Source: Syntrophomonadaceae bacterium (GTDB lineage: Bacteria; Bacillota; Syntrophomonadia; Syntrophomonadales; Syntrophomonadaceae). From it: a DNA stretch of 9,700 nt. The stretch covers positions 1 through 9,700 of the forward strand of contig JAQUGU010000052.1 in NCBI GenBank assembly GCA_028683995.1, given 5' to 3'. Shown one piece after another: positions 1-7,115 of this stretch. The notes under the pieces are model-generated. The model did not search any database, was not told the DNA's origin, and was given only the letters and a program-made list of their open reading frames with translations. Numbering within the stretch: position 1 is the stretch's first letter; each line of letters opens with the position of its first letter. The position numbers were made by a program, and so were the translations under genes.

Positions 1-68
1 AACCACCTATAAATATTACCTTTAATTTTAGCATACCTCGGGTTGAGGTTAAACCGGAAAATACTTAG

Positions 69-560
69 TTATGAATAAGTACTGATAATATGGTTTTCTT
101 GGAAATAGCGCCCGATGATAAAGTCTAGATTGCTGTCTGCTATCAGTCTACCATAGCTGTCATATTCCATCACCTTTATAATCATCCCGCTGCTGTCAGT
201 GATAATTTTGGGACTGCCCAGGTTGTCACAGGCTGCGTAATAGTTCTGCCCGTCGCGTTTAATACACTGGAGGATGCCGGTGGGGTCATAGCAGTATTCA
301 TCGATTTGTCCGTCTGGTCGGCGTACGGCAGTTATTTCATAATCATTTTCGGGGTTGCCGTAGAGGTATTCAATCGTCCCGTTTTCATCTGCTCGGGCAG
401 TACGGCGGGCGGTTCCATCGTAATTGTAGGTGGTTTGCTGGCCGTCACTGCTGGTGCTTAGCAGTTCTCCCACAGCGCTGTAAACATAACTCTTGTCCCC
501 GATTGTCTGCAGGAAACCGTCCTGGTCAAACTGGTAGGCGGTATCTCCTATGCTTTGCAA
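69..560 (-). CDS. RHS protein fragment 4: last YD repeats and truncated RHS core end
   Basis: This C-terminal fragment is in the same frame as fragment 3 and separated from it only by the TAG at 594-596. The residues between (EQTASYDQEDR) are normal YD-repeat sequence, so the TTG at 560 is unlikely to be a real start. The fragment carries YD repeats (YAACDNLGSPKIITDSSG) and the RHS core lead-in EYDSYGRLIADSNLDF. In the family this is followed by about 25-30 residues (PFGFAGGLYDP-like, then the D-x-x-x-GR-F motif). Here DF is followed at once by IIGRYFQEN, as if the intervening stretch were deleted, and the reading ends 16 residues after DF at TAA 69-71. No effector domain follows. It would be a dead end even if the amber codon were read through. 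Confidence 0.6.
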   Translation of the reverse strand: MQSIGDTAYQFDQDGFLQTIGDKSYVYSAVGELLSTSSDGQQTTYNYDGTARRTARADENGTIEYLYGNPENDYEITAVRRPDGQIDEYCYDPTGILQCIKRDGQNYYAACDNLGSPKIITDSSGMIIKVMEYDSYGRLIADSNLDFIIGRYFQENHIISTYS

Positions 561-593
561 GCGGTCTTCCTGGTCGTAGCTTGCGGTTTGTTC

Positions 594-3500
594 CTATCCG
601 GCTACACTGGCTGAGGTTCGATTGCCGTTTTGGTTATATTGATAGCTCTCATAGGGCTGGCCGTCACGGCTTACTGCCTGCAGCTGGCCGTTGCTGTCAT
701 AGCTGTAGCTGTAACTGTGGTGTTCTTGTCCGCAGGTTTCTGTTTTATTCTGGATATGGCCGGTTTGATCGTAGCTTAGTTCTAAATGATAGATGGTTTG
801 TCCGTTGACAGTTACGTTCTTGTGAGACAGTTGGCCGTAATTGTTGTACCGGAAGGTGGTTGCCAAACTGCCGTCGCTGATTTCACTGACGCTGCCGGCG
901 GGTCCGTTCCTTTGAATATTAAATGGACCATCGGCTATGAGCAAATTATCATTATCATATTTTAGAACTGCTTCTGTACCCTGGTTCAAAGTAACTCCGG
1001 TCAGGAGAAAATCATTGTTGTAGCGATAATTGAATTTATTTTCATTATACTCATAGCTGGTTATATTCCCCAACCTATCAGTAACCGTTTGCAGACGATC
1101 CAGTTGATCATAGGTATAGGTCGTTACCCGGTCTCCCTGCCTGACTTCCCGTAAGAGATCTTTACGTGTATCCGTATAATACTCATAATAAATGGGTTCC
1201 ATTCCGGTAGTTTCGCGTTTTACAACCCGGTCGCGGTTATTGCGGTGTTCAGTGAATTCACGGCCTTCTGGTGATTTAGTTGTCATGGTAATATAATCGT
1301 TAGGGTTCTCTGCTGTTTTTCTGTAGCTGGTGGTGCTGATTTTATCATTTACGGCTGAGGTTATGGTCATACTTTGTACTGACGTAGGATCACTCTGGTT
1401 TTGCAAGTGAACTTCAAGATCGTAACGGTTATTCTTCACCAGACCTTCGGGGGTGGTTATAGATGATTTTTTAATTCGGGGAGCAGCCATCCCCCAGCGG
1501 GGATCAGGTCCCTCATGAGACGTAACGATGGTCCCGTCTTCAGAGATTTCAATAATGCTTCCCGAGGTTGTCTTTCTGATTCTATTGGTCGCTCCTGAGC
1601 TGGATATGACTGTCGATACTTTGTCTCCATCGGCCATTTCTTCTGATCGGGATGTACTGTTCTTCCACATGGCAGTTTTAGTAACTACCTCGTACATTCT
1701 GCTTTCACTGCGACCATTTAAGAATATGAAAGCTCCATCAGGCTGCTGGGATTTTTCCAACCTGCCCTGCTGGTTATATTCATATGAATACCGGTGCTCG
1801 TTTTTATCATAAAATGAAGTCATCAAGCCATTGTCATAATTAAAGGAGGTCGTATATCCCATGGGGTCTTGGATACTGCTGATATAGCCTTCGGAATCAA
1901 GCTCCAGATTGGTTTCCTGTTTATAGCCATCGATTGTGATGCTGCCTGTTTGACGCTGCAGCTCAGTGATTTTTCCATCCCGGTCAATAATTTGGAAGAG
2001 GCCTTGTTCATTATAGATAAATTCGTATTTCTTAATGCCGCTGATAGCATCATAGGTAGACAAATGCCGGCCCTGACCGTTAAAGGAGTATATCTCCCCG
2101 CCATCTGGTGAAGGGACATGATAGGCTCCATCCATCGCAGGAAAGTCAACCAGTTTTATGCTTCTCAGATTGTCACCATACTCAGGTTGAGCCACATAAA
2201 GCGTGGAGTCAGGCGAAACATCTATACCATAGGGTAATAATATGCTCCCAGCCGTAGCAGGACCACCATCACCCGCATCGGTATTATAATTGCTCCACTC
2301 TCCGAAAGATAGCTTTCCAGCAACGGTGTGAATTGTACCATCTGCTTCAACCTGGCGTACCCGCCCCAGAATTAAATCATCAAAAAGGAAACTCCCATCA
2401 TCTAATACTTTAAGATCGACGGGAAGCATTACTGTTGCATTAACCGCAGGTCCTCCATCACCGATAGGCTCCACATAATTATAAGCAGTACCGAATTCGC
2501 CAGCAACTGTTTCAATAATTCCGTCGGGCCTAATCCGGCGAACACAACCACAATAAGCGTAACCCATTGATGTCTCAGTAAAATAAATGCTACCGTCTGG
2601 AGCCACGTCTATTCCTGCCGGGTGATAAACACTCGCCTCTCGGGCCGTCCCTCCGTCGCCAGTATGTGCTTCCATGCCGTTTCCCGCGACTGTTGATATA
2701 ATTCCATCAGGTCCCACCCGACGAATTCTGCAGCCTGCTATCTCAGAGATATAAACGCTTCCATCCGAGGCAGCAGATACAGCAATAGGATTTATGATTC
2801 CTGCGCTGCTGGCCAGTCCACCATCTCCGCTAAAGGTTGCCTCACCATTGCCCGCTAGCGTGCTAATGATTCCGTTACGATCGACCTTTCTCACCCGGTT
2901 ATTATTAAAATCAGGCAATAACAAAGAACCATCCGGGGCCAGATCCATAAATGCCGGCTTGTTTAAGCTGGCACCAATAGCGGGCCCATCATCCCCGCTG
3001 TAACCAGCCGGTCCGGTTCCAGCCAACAGTTCCCAATGATCGGGGAGGGTGCATCGATATATTTGATTGTTCACAGCATCAGAAGCATATATCGTTCCAT
3101 CGTCATCCACCACAATATCCACGATGTAGTTTCTCCTATTAGCATTTGCCTCCTTGGTAGCCAGAGGCTGGAATGCTGTTTCATCCAACAGAGAAGATAA
3201 ACCGAGGTTAAAAGGCAGCTTTCGTTGCAATGACATTTTTGATATTTGCGGGGTCGGGTCAGGCGTTGGCGGTTTATAGCCACTACCACCGACGGAGTTG
3301 ATAATGGAGCCGATTTGTTTAGCGCTGTTTTCAGACCCATAACCCAGATAGAGAGCCTTATTCACTGGATCAAAGAAATGGCAGGGACTTAATGTCCAGC
3401 CGCCCAGATTTTGCGCTGCCAGGATAGAAGATTGTGCCTTGAGCATGACCTTCATATTTTGCCAGAGAATGACCTGGCAACGATCAAGATCAGTCGTAAT

Positions 3501-3782
3501 AGGAATGCCCGAAAAATCACCAAATTGACCTGACGGTGATTGATACTGTCCGTCATATACATATCCGATTTTAATTAAGCAATCCCGTGAGCCTATTACT
3601 TGACGTCCGTATGCATCCAGACCATCCCAACAAAAATCATAGGTCTGGTTGGGCAAGGGGTCAAAATCAGGCGGGGTAATCTTTTGGCCTGCAACCTGTA
3701 TTTCCAGGCGAATGGCTTTAAGTGAGGCAGGTACAGTATCTTCACTCAGGGTTATTTTTAATATTGTCTGATAGCCGGGCAT
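594..3782 (-). CDS. RHS protein fragment 3: NHL-like repeats and YD repeats
   Basis: This is the largest fragment (1062 residues). The ATG at 3782 is internal: the same frame upstream, open to a TAA at 3840-3842, encodes VIGTPFSLYYSSDR, which precedes MPGYQ in this protein family. Residues 1-165 form the conserved block with the QTYDFCWDGLDAYGRQV motif, the QVILWQ motif and LGGWTLS. Residues about 205-545 hold six NHL-like propeller blocks marked by GDGG(P/L/T)A, DGS(L/V/I)Y and GIISTVAGNG. From about 570 to the end are YD repeats (YDQLDRLQTVTDRLGNITSYEYN, shown in part). The fragment stops at a TAG after NGNRTSASVAG, where related proteins continue directly. It overlaps fragment 2 by 25 bp in another frame. 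There is no convincing Shine-Dalgarno site at 3782, so translation on its own is doubtful. Confidence 0.7.
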   Translation of the reverse strand: MPGYQTILKITLSEDTVPASLKAIRLEIQVAGQKITPPDFDPLPNQTYDFCWDGLDAYGRQVIGSRDCLIKIGYVYDGQYQSPSGQFGDFSGIPITTDLDRCQVILWQNMKVMLKAQSSILAAQNLGGWTLSPCHFFDPVNKALYLGYGSENSAKQIGSIINSVGGSGYKPPTPDPTPQISKMSLQRKLPFNLGLSSLLDETAFQPLATKEANANRRNYIVDIVVDDDGTIYASDAVNNQIYRCTLPDHWELLAGTGPAGYSGDDGPAIGASLNKPAFMDLAPDGSLLLPDFNNNRVRKVDRNGIISTLAGNGEATFSGDGGLASSAGIINPIAVSAASDGSVYISEIAGCRIRRVGPDGIISTVAGNGMEAHTGDGGTAREASVYHPAGIDVAPDGSIYFTETSMGYAYCGCVRRIRPDGIIETVAGEFGTAYNYVEPIGDGGPAVNATVMLPVDLKVLDDGSFLFDDLILGRVRQVEADGTIHTVAGKLSFGEWSNYNTDAGDGGPATAGSILLPYGIDVSPDSTLYVAQPEYGDNLRSIKLVDFPAMDGAYHVPSPDGGEIYSFNGQGRHLSTYDAISGIKKYEFIYNEQGLFQIIDRDGKITELQRQTGSITIDGYKQETNLELDSEGYISSIQDPMGYTTSFNYDNGLMTSFYDKNEHRYSYEYNQQGRLEKSQQPDGAFIFLNGRSESRMYEVVTKTAMWKNSTSRSEEMADGDKVSTVISSSGATNRIRKTTSGSIIEISEDGTIVTSHEGPDPRWGMAAPRIKKSSITTPEGLVKNNRYDLEVHLQNQSDPTSVQSMTITSAVNDKISTTSYRKTAENPNDYITMTTKSPEGREFTEHRNNRDRVVKRETTGMEPIYYEYYTDTRKDLLREVRQGDRVTTYTYDQLDRLQTVTDRLGNITSYEYNENKFNYRYNNDFLLTGVTLNQGTEAVLKYDNDNLLIADGPFNIQRNGPAGSVSEISDGSLATTFRYNNYGQLSHKNVTVNGQTIYHLELSYDQTGHIQNKTETCGQEHHSYSYSYDSNGQLQAVSRDGQPYESYQYNQNGNRTSASVAG

Positions 3783-5467
3783 ACGGTCACTGGAATAATA
3801 AAGACTAAACGGGGTTCCGATAACGTCCTTTCCACATAATTATATATAGGACGATCAAAGCTTACCTGGTCGGTACCACTATTCCTGGCCTCATCGACTG
3901 AGAAGTCCACGGCATAGGTGTAACCGACGTTGCCGGGAAGTTCAGCCGGCATTGCATTAGGGCCGTTTTCACCCACGGTAATTTCGGTAGCTCGTATGGT
4001 GGCAGTGGTCAACGGAGCAGTACTGCCATCCTGTAATTGCATCTGCGCTGATGTACCTGCGGGTATAATAAGGGTAGCCTGACGTTCTCCGTCCTTATCG
4101 GCAGATATACTTCCCTGCACCACCTGGCTTTCAATGTTTTCCAGGCTTATAGGACTTGGCTTGGAGTCATAAGCCAACAGTACGACATCGTCCAGGCACT
4201 TGATTTGCTCCCATGCGCTTTCAATAACTCTTTGCGCAGTTATATAATTATCTTTTTCAAAAGAAACGGTCAGAAGACCGCCGCCGTTAACCACCAGATC
4301 ATAGGCCCCATCACTGCGGCTAGTGGTCTCCCCAAATTCGGAGTGGTTGGCAATACTGATTTTTACTCCGGCTAAGCCAATGCCATCACGATCATTTACT
4401 TTCCCCCGGATTAAGAAAACCCGGTCTGCTACTATGGTAGCTGGATCGACACCAGTCTGCACCGGATCTTCTCCCTCATAAATGAAACTGGTGGCTTCCT
4501 CCAATGAACTGGGATAAACCGGGTCCAGGGCGGGAGCCTCCAGGGTGTCGGTCGAATTATTAAGTGGCTGCATCTGCAATGCGGAAGCTGGATTACCAGA
4601 CTGGTCACTGATAGGATGGGTACCAGGATTGTAATCAAGATAACAGGACAGGCCTTCTTTAGCTGCAGTTTCCATGCTTACAATAACGCTCTTCTGATTA
4701 AGCTCTACTCGCCTGGGAAGCTGGGTCACTTGATCCATATACACGGTGAAATCAGAGACATCGGGTACAGCGTTTGCATCCAGCAGCTCATCGTATAGCA
4801 GGCTGATGTTTTGTCCATTGATAACCGCGTCCTGAAGCTGGGGAGGAATAATATCGCCTTCCGTATGGTTATCAACTGGATATGCAGTCAGCGCAGCGGC
4901 GAGATGCCCTTCGTGATCCTGGATGGGGTTTTCACCAGGAGTATAGATAATGGTCAAGGTATCTCTTGCTTGAAGAGCTTGATCCATGGAAAGAACAACC
5001 TGGTTGCCAGTGATGCTCACTTGCACAGGATTAAAGGGTTCCTGACCAGTCACCGTAATCACAAAGGAGGTAATATCTGGAAGGGGTTCTTCTTTAAGTT
5101 CCTGTGAATAGATCAGGGTGATGGTTTGTCCATTGGCACAAGCTGATACAATAACCGGGGCTTGAATTTCGGGAATTGTTTTGTTGACTACCGGCTTTAA
5201 CACGAGCGGAAGAGCTGGAATGCAGTTTAAATCCCGAATAGGGTTAATTAAGGCAGCGTAAGAGATTTTAACATTATCATCGGGTTCTACTGTATAGGGT
5301 AATTGTAGAATTACACTTTTTGTTGTCACATTGATTGTATTGGGATGAATTAATTTATTTCCGTTAATCAGTATCGAATAATTCTGCTTATTGGGAACAG
5401 AGTTCTCGTCCAGCATCTCATTGTAGATAAGACTCAAGTTAGGCTCCATCAACGAATACTTCCTCAA
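3758..5467 (-). CDS. RHS protein fragment 2: SwmB-like repeats 2-4, carboxypeptidase-regulatory-like domain
   Basis: This is the internal fragment of the RHS gene. The first codons in frame (a TTG at 5467, TTG/ATG shortly after) have no role as real starts: homology begins at NLSLIYNEMLDENSV, about residue 10, which is the continuation of repeat 2 from fragment 1. Repeats 3 and 4 follow, each with the NGQ-(T/N)I-(T/S)L-(I/L)Y opening, a PIQD or PISD turn and an (N/H)T or NST end (about residues 100-310). A carboxypeptidase-regulatory-like beta domain lies at about 350-425 (FLIRGKVNDRDGIGLAGVKI ... SRSDGAYDL). A linker with IPAGT and an FDRPIYNYVE motif near 540 follows. The last 20 or so residues after YNYVE do not look like the family and are out-of-frame read-through of fragment 3 sequence. 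Product unlikely to be functional. Confidence 0.7.
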   Translation of the reverse strand: MRKYSLMEPNLSLIYNEMLDENSVPNKQNYSILINGNKLIHPNTINVTTKSVILQLPYTVEPDDNVKISYAALINPIRDLNCIPALPLVLKPVVNKTIPEIQAPVIVSACANGQTITLIYSQELKEEPLPDITSFVITVTGQEPFNPVQVSITGNQVVLSMDQALQARDTLTIIYTPGENPIQDHEGHLAAALTAYPVDNHTEGDIIPPQLQDAVINGQNISLLYDELLDANAVPDVSDFTVYMDQVTQLPRRVELNQKSVIVSMETAAKEGLSCYLDYNPGTHPISDQSGNPASALQMQPLNNSTDTLEAPALDPVYPSSLEEATSFIYEGEDPVQTGVDPATIVADRVFLIRGKVNDRDGIGLAGVKISIANHSEFGETTSRSDGAYDLVVNGGGLLTVSFEKDNYITAQRVIESAWEQIKCLDDVVLLAYDSKPSPISLENIESQVVQGSISADKDGERQATLIIPAGTSAQMQLQDGSTAPLTTATIRATEITVGENGPNAMPAELPGNVGYTYAVDFSVDEARNSGTDQVSFDRPIYNYVERTLSEPRLVFIIPVTVCPAIRQY

Positions 5468-5894
5468 TGAGGGGAGGAATTAGGTCGGGAGTATGATTCT
5501 CAACCAGATAATCATCAAATGCTGCAGCTTTATTACCTGCAAAATCCTCTATTCCTTTATTACCGCTCTGATAGCTTATAGCAACATGATCTCCGGGATT
5601 AACCGTATCTGCCAGGTTTATAACCACATTCTTCAAAACCACTACAGCAGATTTGGGTTGAGCTTGAGCCGTACCGTTTACCTTAATTGTAAATAAGCCA
5701 GGATCGCGTGTGGGTATGGCTTTTAATAATTCATTAAATTCAAGGGTTAGTAATGTGCCGACAATTTTAGCTTGGTTAAGCTGAGGAGGTTGATTGTCAG
5801 CTCCTGTGAAGGCAAAAGCATTGCCAGGTAATCCGACTAATAAACAAAACATAATAAGGATAGCTAACCCCTTGTTGCACCTACGGTATATCAT
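5439..5894 (-). CDS. RHS protein fragment 1: signal peptide and first SwmB-like repeat
   Basis: This 151-residue N-terminal fragment begins with a secretion signal: basic residues at 4-8 (RRCNK), a hydrophobic core at about 10-22, and an AFA cleavage site at residues 26-28. A complete SwmB-like repeat follows, ending in the block PGDHVAISYQSG...GIEDFAGNKAAAF. The start of repeat 2 (PPLIEEVFVDG) is cut by a TAA two codons later. The ATG at 5894 is preceded by GGGAGAGGG at 5904-5912 with 9-nt spacing, so this is the true start of the ancestral gene. SwmB-like repeats are Ig-like beta modules found in large surface and secreted proteins. Removing one base from the CC at 5442-5443 joins the frame cleanly to fragment 2, so the stop is a lesion and not a natural end. 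Confidence 0.75.
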   Translation of the reverse strand: MIYRRCNKGLAILIMFCLLVGLPGNAFAFTGADNQPPQLNQAKIVGTLLTLEFNELLKAIPTRDPGLFTIKVNGTAQAQPKSAVVVLKNVVINLADTVNPGDHVAISYQSGNKGIEDFAGNKAAAFDDYLVENHTPDLIPPLIEEVFVDGA

Positions 5895-5964
5895 TTGATC
5901 AAACCCTCTCCCATAATTATTCCTGTTTAATCAGGTTATTCCATATATTCCTATTTTTTGTTTT

Positions 5965-5993
5965 ATTTTATAATAATTTCTTTTAATTGTAAA
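5965..5993 (-). promoter_or_regulatory. Sigma-A-type promoter for the RHS gene
   Basis: Read on the minus strand, TTTACA (5988-5993) and TAAAAT (5965-5970) are separated by exactly 17 bp, in an AT-rich stretch about 70 bp upstream of the RHS start codon at 5894. Position, spacing and orientation fit. No operator-like repeat was recognised in it. Confidence 0.5.
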
Positions 5994-6060
5994 CATTTTT
6001 TATGATTACCCGATAAAGCGGAGATAAGGAGATTAACTCCATTAGCCCACTGAGTAAGGG

Positions 6061-6165
6061 GTGAAGCGCGAGGGGCGAGGCATGAGCTGTAGGAGCAGAC
6101 CTCTAAAAGACGTCAATCGTCGGACGGAAGGATTGTAGGGGCAGACCCGTGTGTCTGCCCGACCT
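6061..6165. repeat. Repeat-like intergenic segment with related blocks and a palindrome
   Basis: Two related 14-mers lie here, TGTAGGAGCAGACC at 6088-6101 and TGTAGGGGCAGACC at 6134-6147, differing at one base. The second opens an 8-bp perfect inverted repeat, GGGCAGAC (6139-6146) and GTCTGCCC (6153-6160), with a 6-nt loop. A short GACG/CGTC stem lies between, and the left part is GC-rich (GCGCGAGGGGCGAGG). This base composition differs from the AT-rich flanks on both sides. It resembles the GTAGGGGCAGACC-type palindromic intergenic repeats seen in several bacterial genomes (recalled, not searched). No coding potential was seen. The rest of the 5895-6251 gene-free stretch holds the two divergent promoters. 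Confidence 0.4.
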
Positions 6166-6193
6166 GTTACCAAAAAGCCCCATTTGTATTGTA

Positions 6194-6245
6194 ATATTTA
6201 TATGATATCATTTAGATATAATCTAAATATTAAAATCTAGGAGGT
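6194..6245 (+). promoter_or_regulatory. Promoter and ribosome binding site of the SPFH-RHH operon
   Basis: A perfect TATAAT -10 box lies at 6217-6222. The -35 region at 17-bp spacing (6194-6199, ATATTT) is poor, so the promoter may be weak or activator-dependent. An excellent Shine-Dalgarno site, AGGAGGT at 6239-6245, precedes two consecutive ATG codons at 6252 and 6255. Confidence 0.5.
6210..6228. promoter_or_regulatory. Perfect inverted repeat over the -10 box, candidate Arc-type operator
   Basis: ATTTAGAT (6210-6217), a 3-bp spacer ATA, and ATCTAAAT (6221-6228) form a perfect 8-bp inverted repeat that covers the TATAAT box. It contains TAGA (6213-6216), five bases, then TCTA (6222-6225). 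The phage P22 Arc operator has the same TAGA-N5-TCTA arrangement (recalled). A third TCTA lies at 6236-6239. Since the second gene of the operon encodes an Arc-like protein, autoregulation is a reasonable inference; the binding itself is unproven. Confidence 0.45.
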
Positions 6246-6251
6246 TGATAA

Positions 6252-7097
6252 ATGATGACAGAGATCAAAGCCTGGAAAATGAATGGTTTCGTTGCTCTTT
6301 TGCTGGCAGTACTGTTGTTGGCGGCTACCATTTACCTGTTTGTAAAAATGCAAATTGTTGGCGGAATTGTACTTACCATTGTTCTGACACTCGTAATAAC
6401 TGGTTTTACCATAGTCCAGCCCAATGAGTCAAAAGTAGTAATCTTTTTCGGAAAGTATATTGGCAGTATCCGTGAGGCCGGTTTTTGGTTGAAAGTCCCA
6501 CTTTCCACTCATCGCAACGTCACCTTACGAGTCTGTAATTTTAACAGCAAAACCCTTAAAGTAAATGATGTGGATGGTAATCCAGTAGAAATTGCTGCAG
6601 TAGTTGTATACCGGGTAATAGATTCTGCCAAAGCCTTACTGGAAGTAGACAATTATGAGGAATTCGTAGAAATTCAGAGTGAGACCGCCCTGCGCCATGT
6701 TGCCACCAAGTATCCTTATGATGTTTTTGAAGAAAACGGTTATTCATTACGGGGAAATGCTGATGAAGTAGCCCAGGAACTGGCTCGTGAGCTGCAAGAA
6801 AGATTGGCAGTTGCAGGGGTAAAGGTAATTGAGGCCCGTTTAACTCACCTGGCCTATGCCACAGAAATAGCCAGTGCTATGCTGCAACGCCAGCAGGCTA
6901 ATGCTATCATTGCCGCACGCCAGAAGATTGTGGAGGGAGCAGTGGGCATGGCCCAAATGGCAATCGCGCAGCTGGAACAGGAAGGCATAGTAGAACTGGA
7001 CGAAGAACGTAAGGTGGCCATGATAAATAACCTTATGGTAGCAATCGTATCCGACCGGGGAGCACAACCGATTCTTAACACCGGGAGTCTTTATTAG
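6252..7097 (+). CDS. SPFH/band 7 domain membrane protein
   Basis: This 281-residue protein has two hydrophobic segments at about 13-31 and 35-55 that anchor it in the membrane. They are followed by an SPFH (stomatin/prohibitin/flotillin/HflK-HflC) domain from about 56 (VQPNESKVVIFFGKYIGSIREAGFWLKVP, shown here only to mark its opening) to about 230. The domain has the typical middle part (GNPVEIAAVVVYRVIDSAKAL) and the helical EARLTHLAYATEIASAMLQRQQA segment. The conserved tail ends GAQPILNTGSLY. SPFH proteins oligomerise into membrane scaffolds or microdomains; no substrate or partner can be read from this sequence. Start: ATG 6252 or 6255, both within range of AGGAGGT at 6239-6245 (6 or 9 nt). 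The next gene begins 18 bp after its TAG and encodes an Arc-type regulator, a pairing I recall from other Firmicutes. Length and ends look intact. Confidence 0.88.
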   Translation: MMTEIKAWKMNGFVALLLAVLLLAATIYLFVKMQIVGGIVLTIVLTLVITGFTIVQPNESKVVIFFGKYIGSIREAGFWLKVPLSTHRNVTLRVCNFNSKTLKVNDVDGNPVEIAAVVVYRVIDSAKALLEVDNYEEFVEIQSETALRHVATKYPYDVFEENGYSLRGNADEVAQELARELQERLAVAGVKVIEARLTHLAYATEIASAMLQRQQANAIIAARQKIVEGAVGMAQMAIAQLEQEGIVELDEERKVAMINNLMVAIVSDRGAQPILNTGSLY

Positions 7098-7115
7098 TGA
7101 TGGCGGAGAAGAGAA

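Larger units (their letters stand above)
69..5894 (-). pseudogene. Degraded RHS/YD-repeat secreted protein gene (whole locus)
   Basis: One ancestral gene is visible as four consecutive open fragments on the minus strand. Domain order is signal peptide, four SwmB-like repeats, carboxypeptidase-regulatory-like domain, linker, six NHL-like repeats, YD repeats and the start of the RHS core end. The protein sense continues across each break: the frame shifts near 5442 inside SwmB repeat 2 and shifts back near 3830, and a TAG at 594-596 interrupts an otherwise continuous frame. Fragments 1, 3 and 4 share one frame; only the middle part is displaced. Proteins of this family are secreted or wall-associated shells that usually carry a variable C-terminal toxin. 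Here the core end is collapsed and no toxin or immunity gene follows in the 68 bases left. A recently inactivated gene fits best; sequencing indels could explain the point lesions but less easily the deletion. Confidence 0.8.

Noticed and set aside
594..596. Pyrrolysine insertion or amber read-through
   Set aside because: The site is a non-catalytic linker of a YD repeat and the gene has three other lesions; no pyl gene is visible in the window.
503..808. Plus-strand 101-residue reading frame over the RHS YD repeats
   Set aside because: Arginine- and cysteine-rich antisense of the YD-repeat coding strand, with no plausible ribosome site or domain.
5439..5467. Programmed ribosomal frameshifting in the RHS gene
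   Set aside because: No slippery heptamer or downstream pseudoknot is apparent, and the repeat alignment is restored by simply removing one C. A plain indel is simpler.
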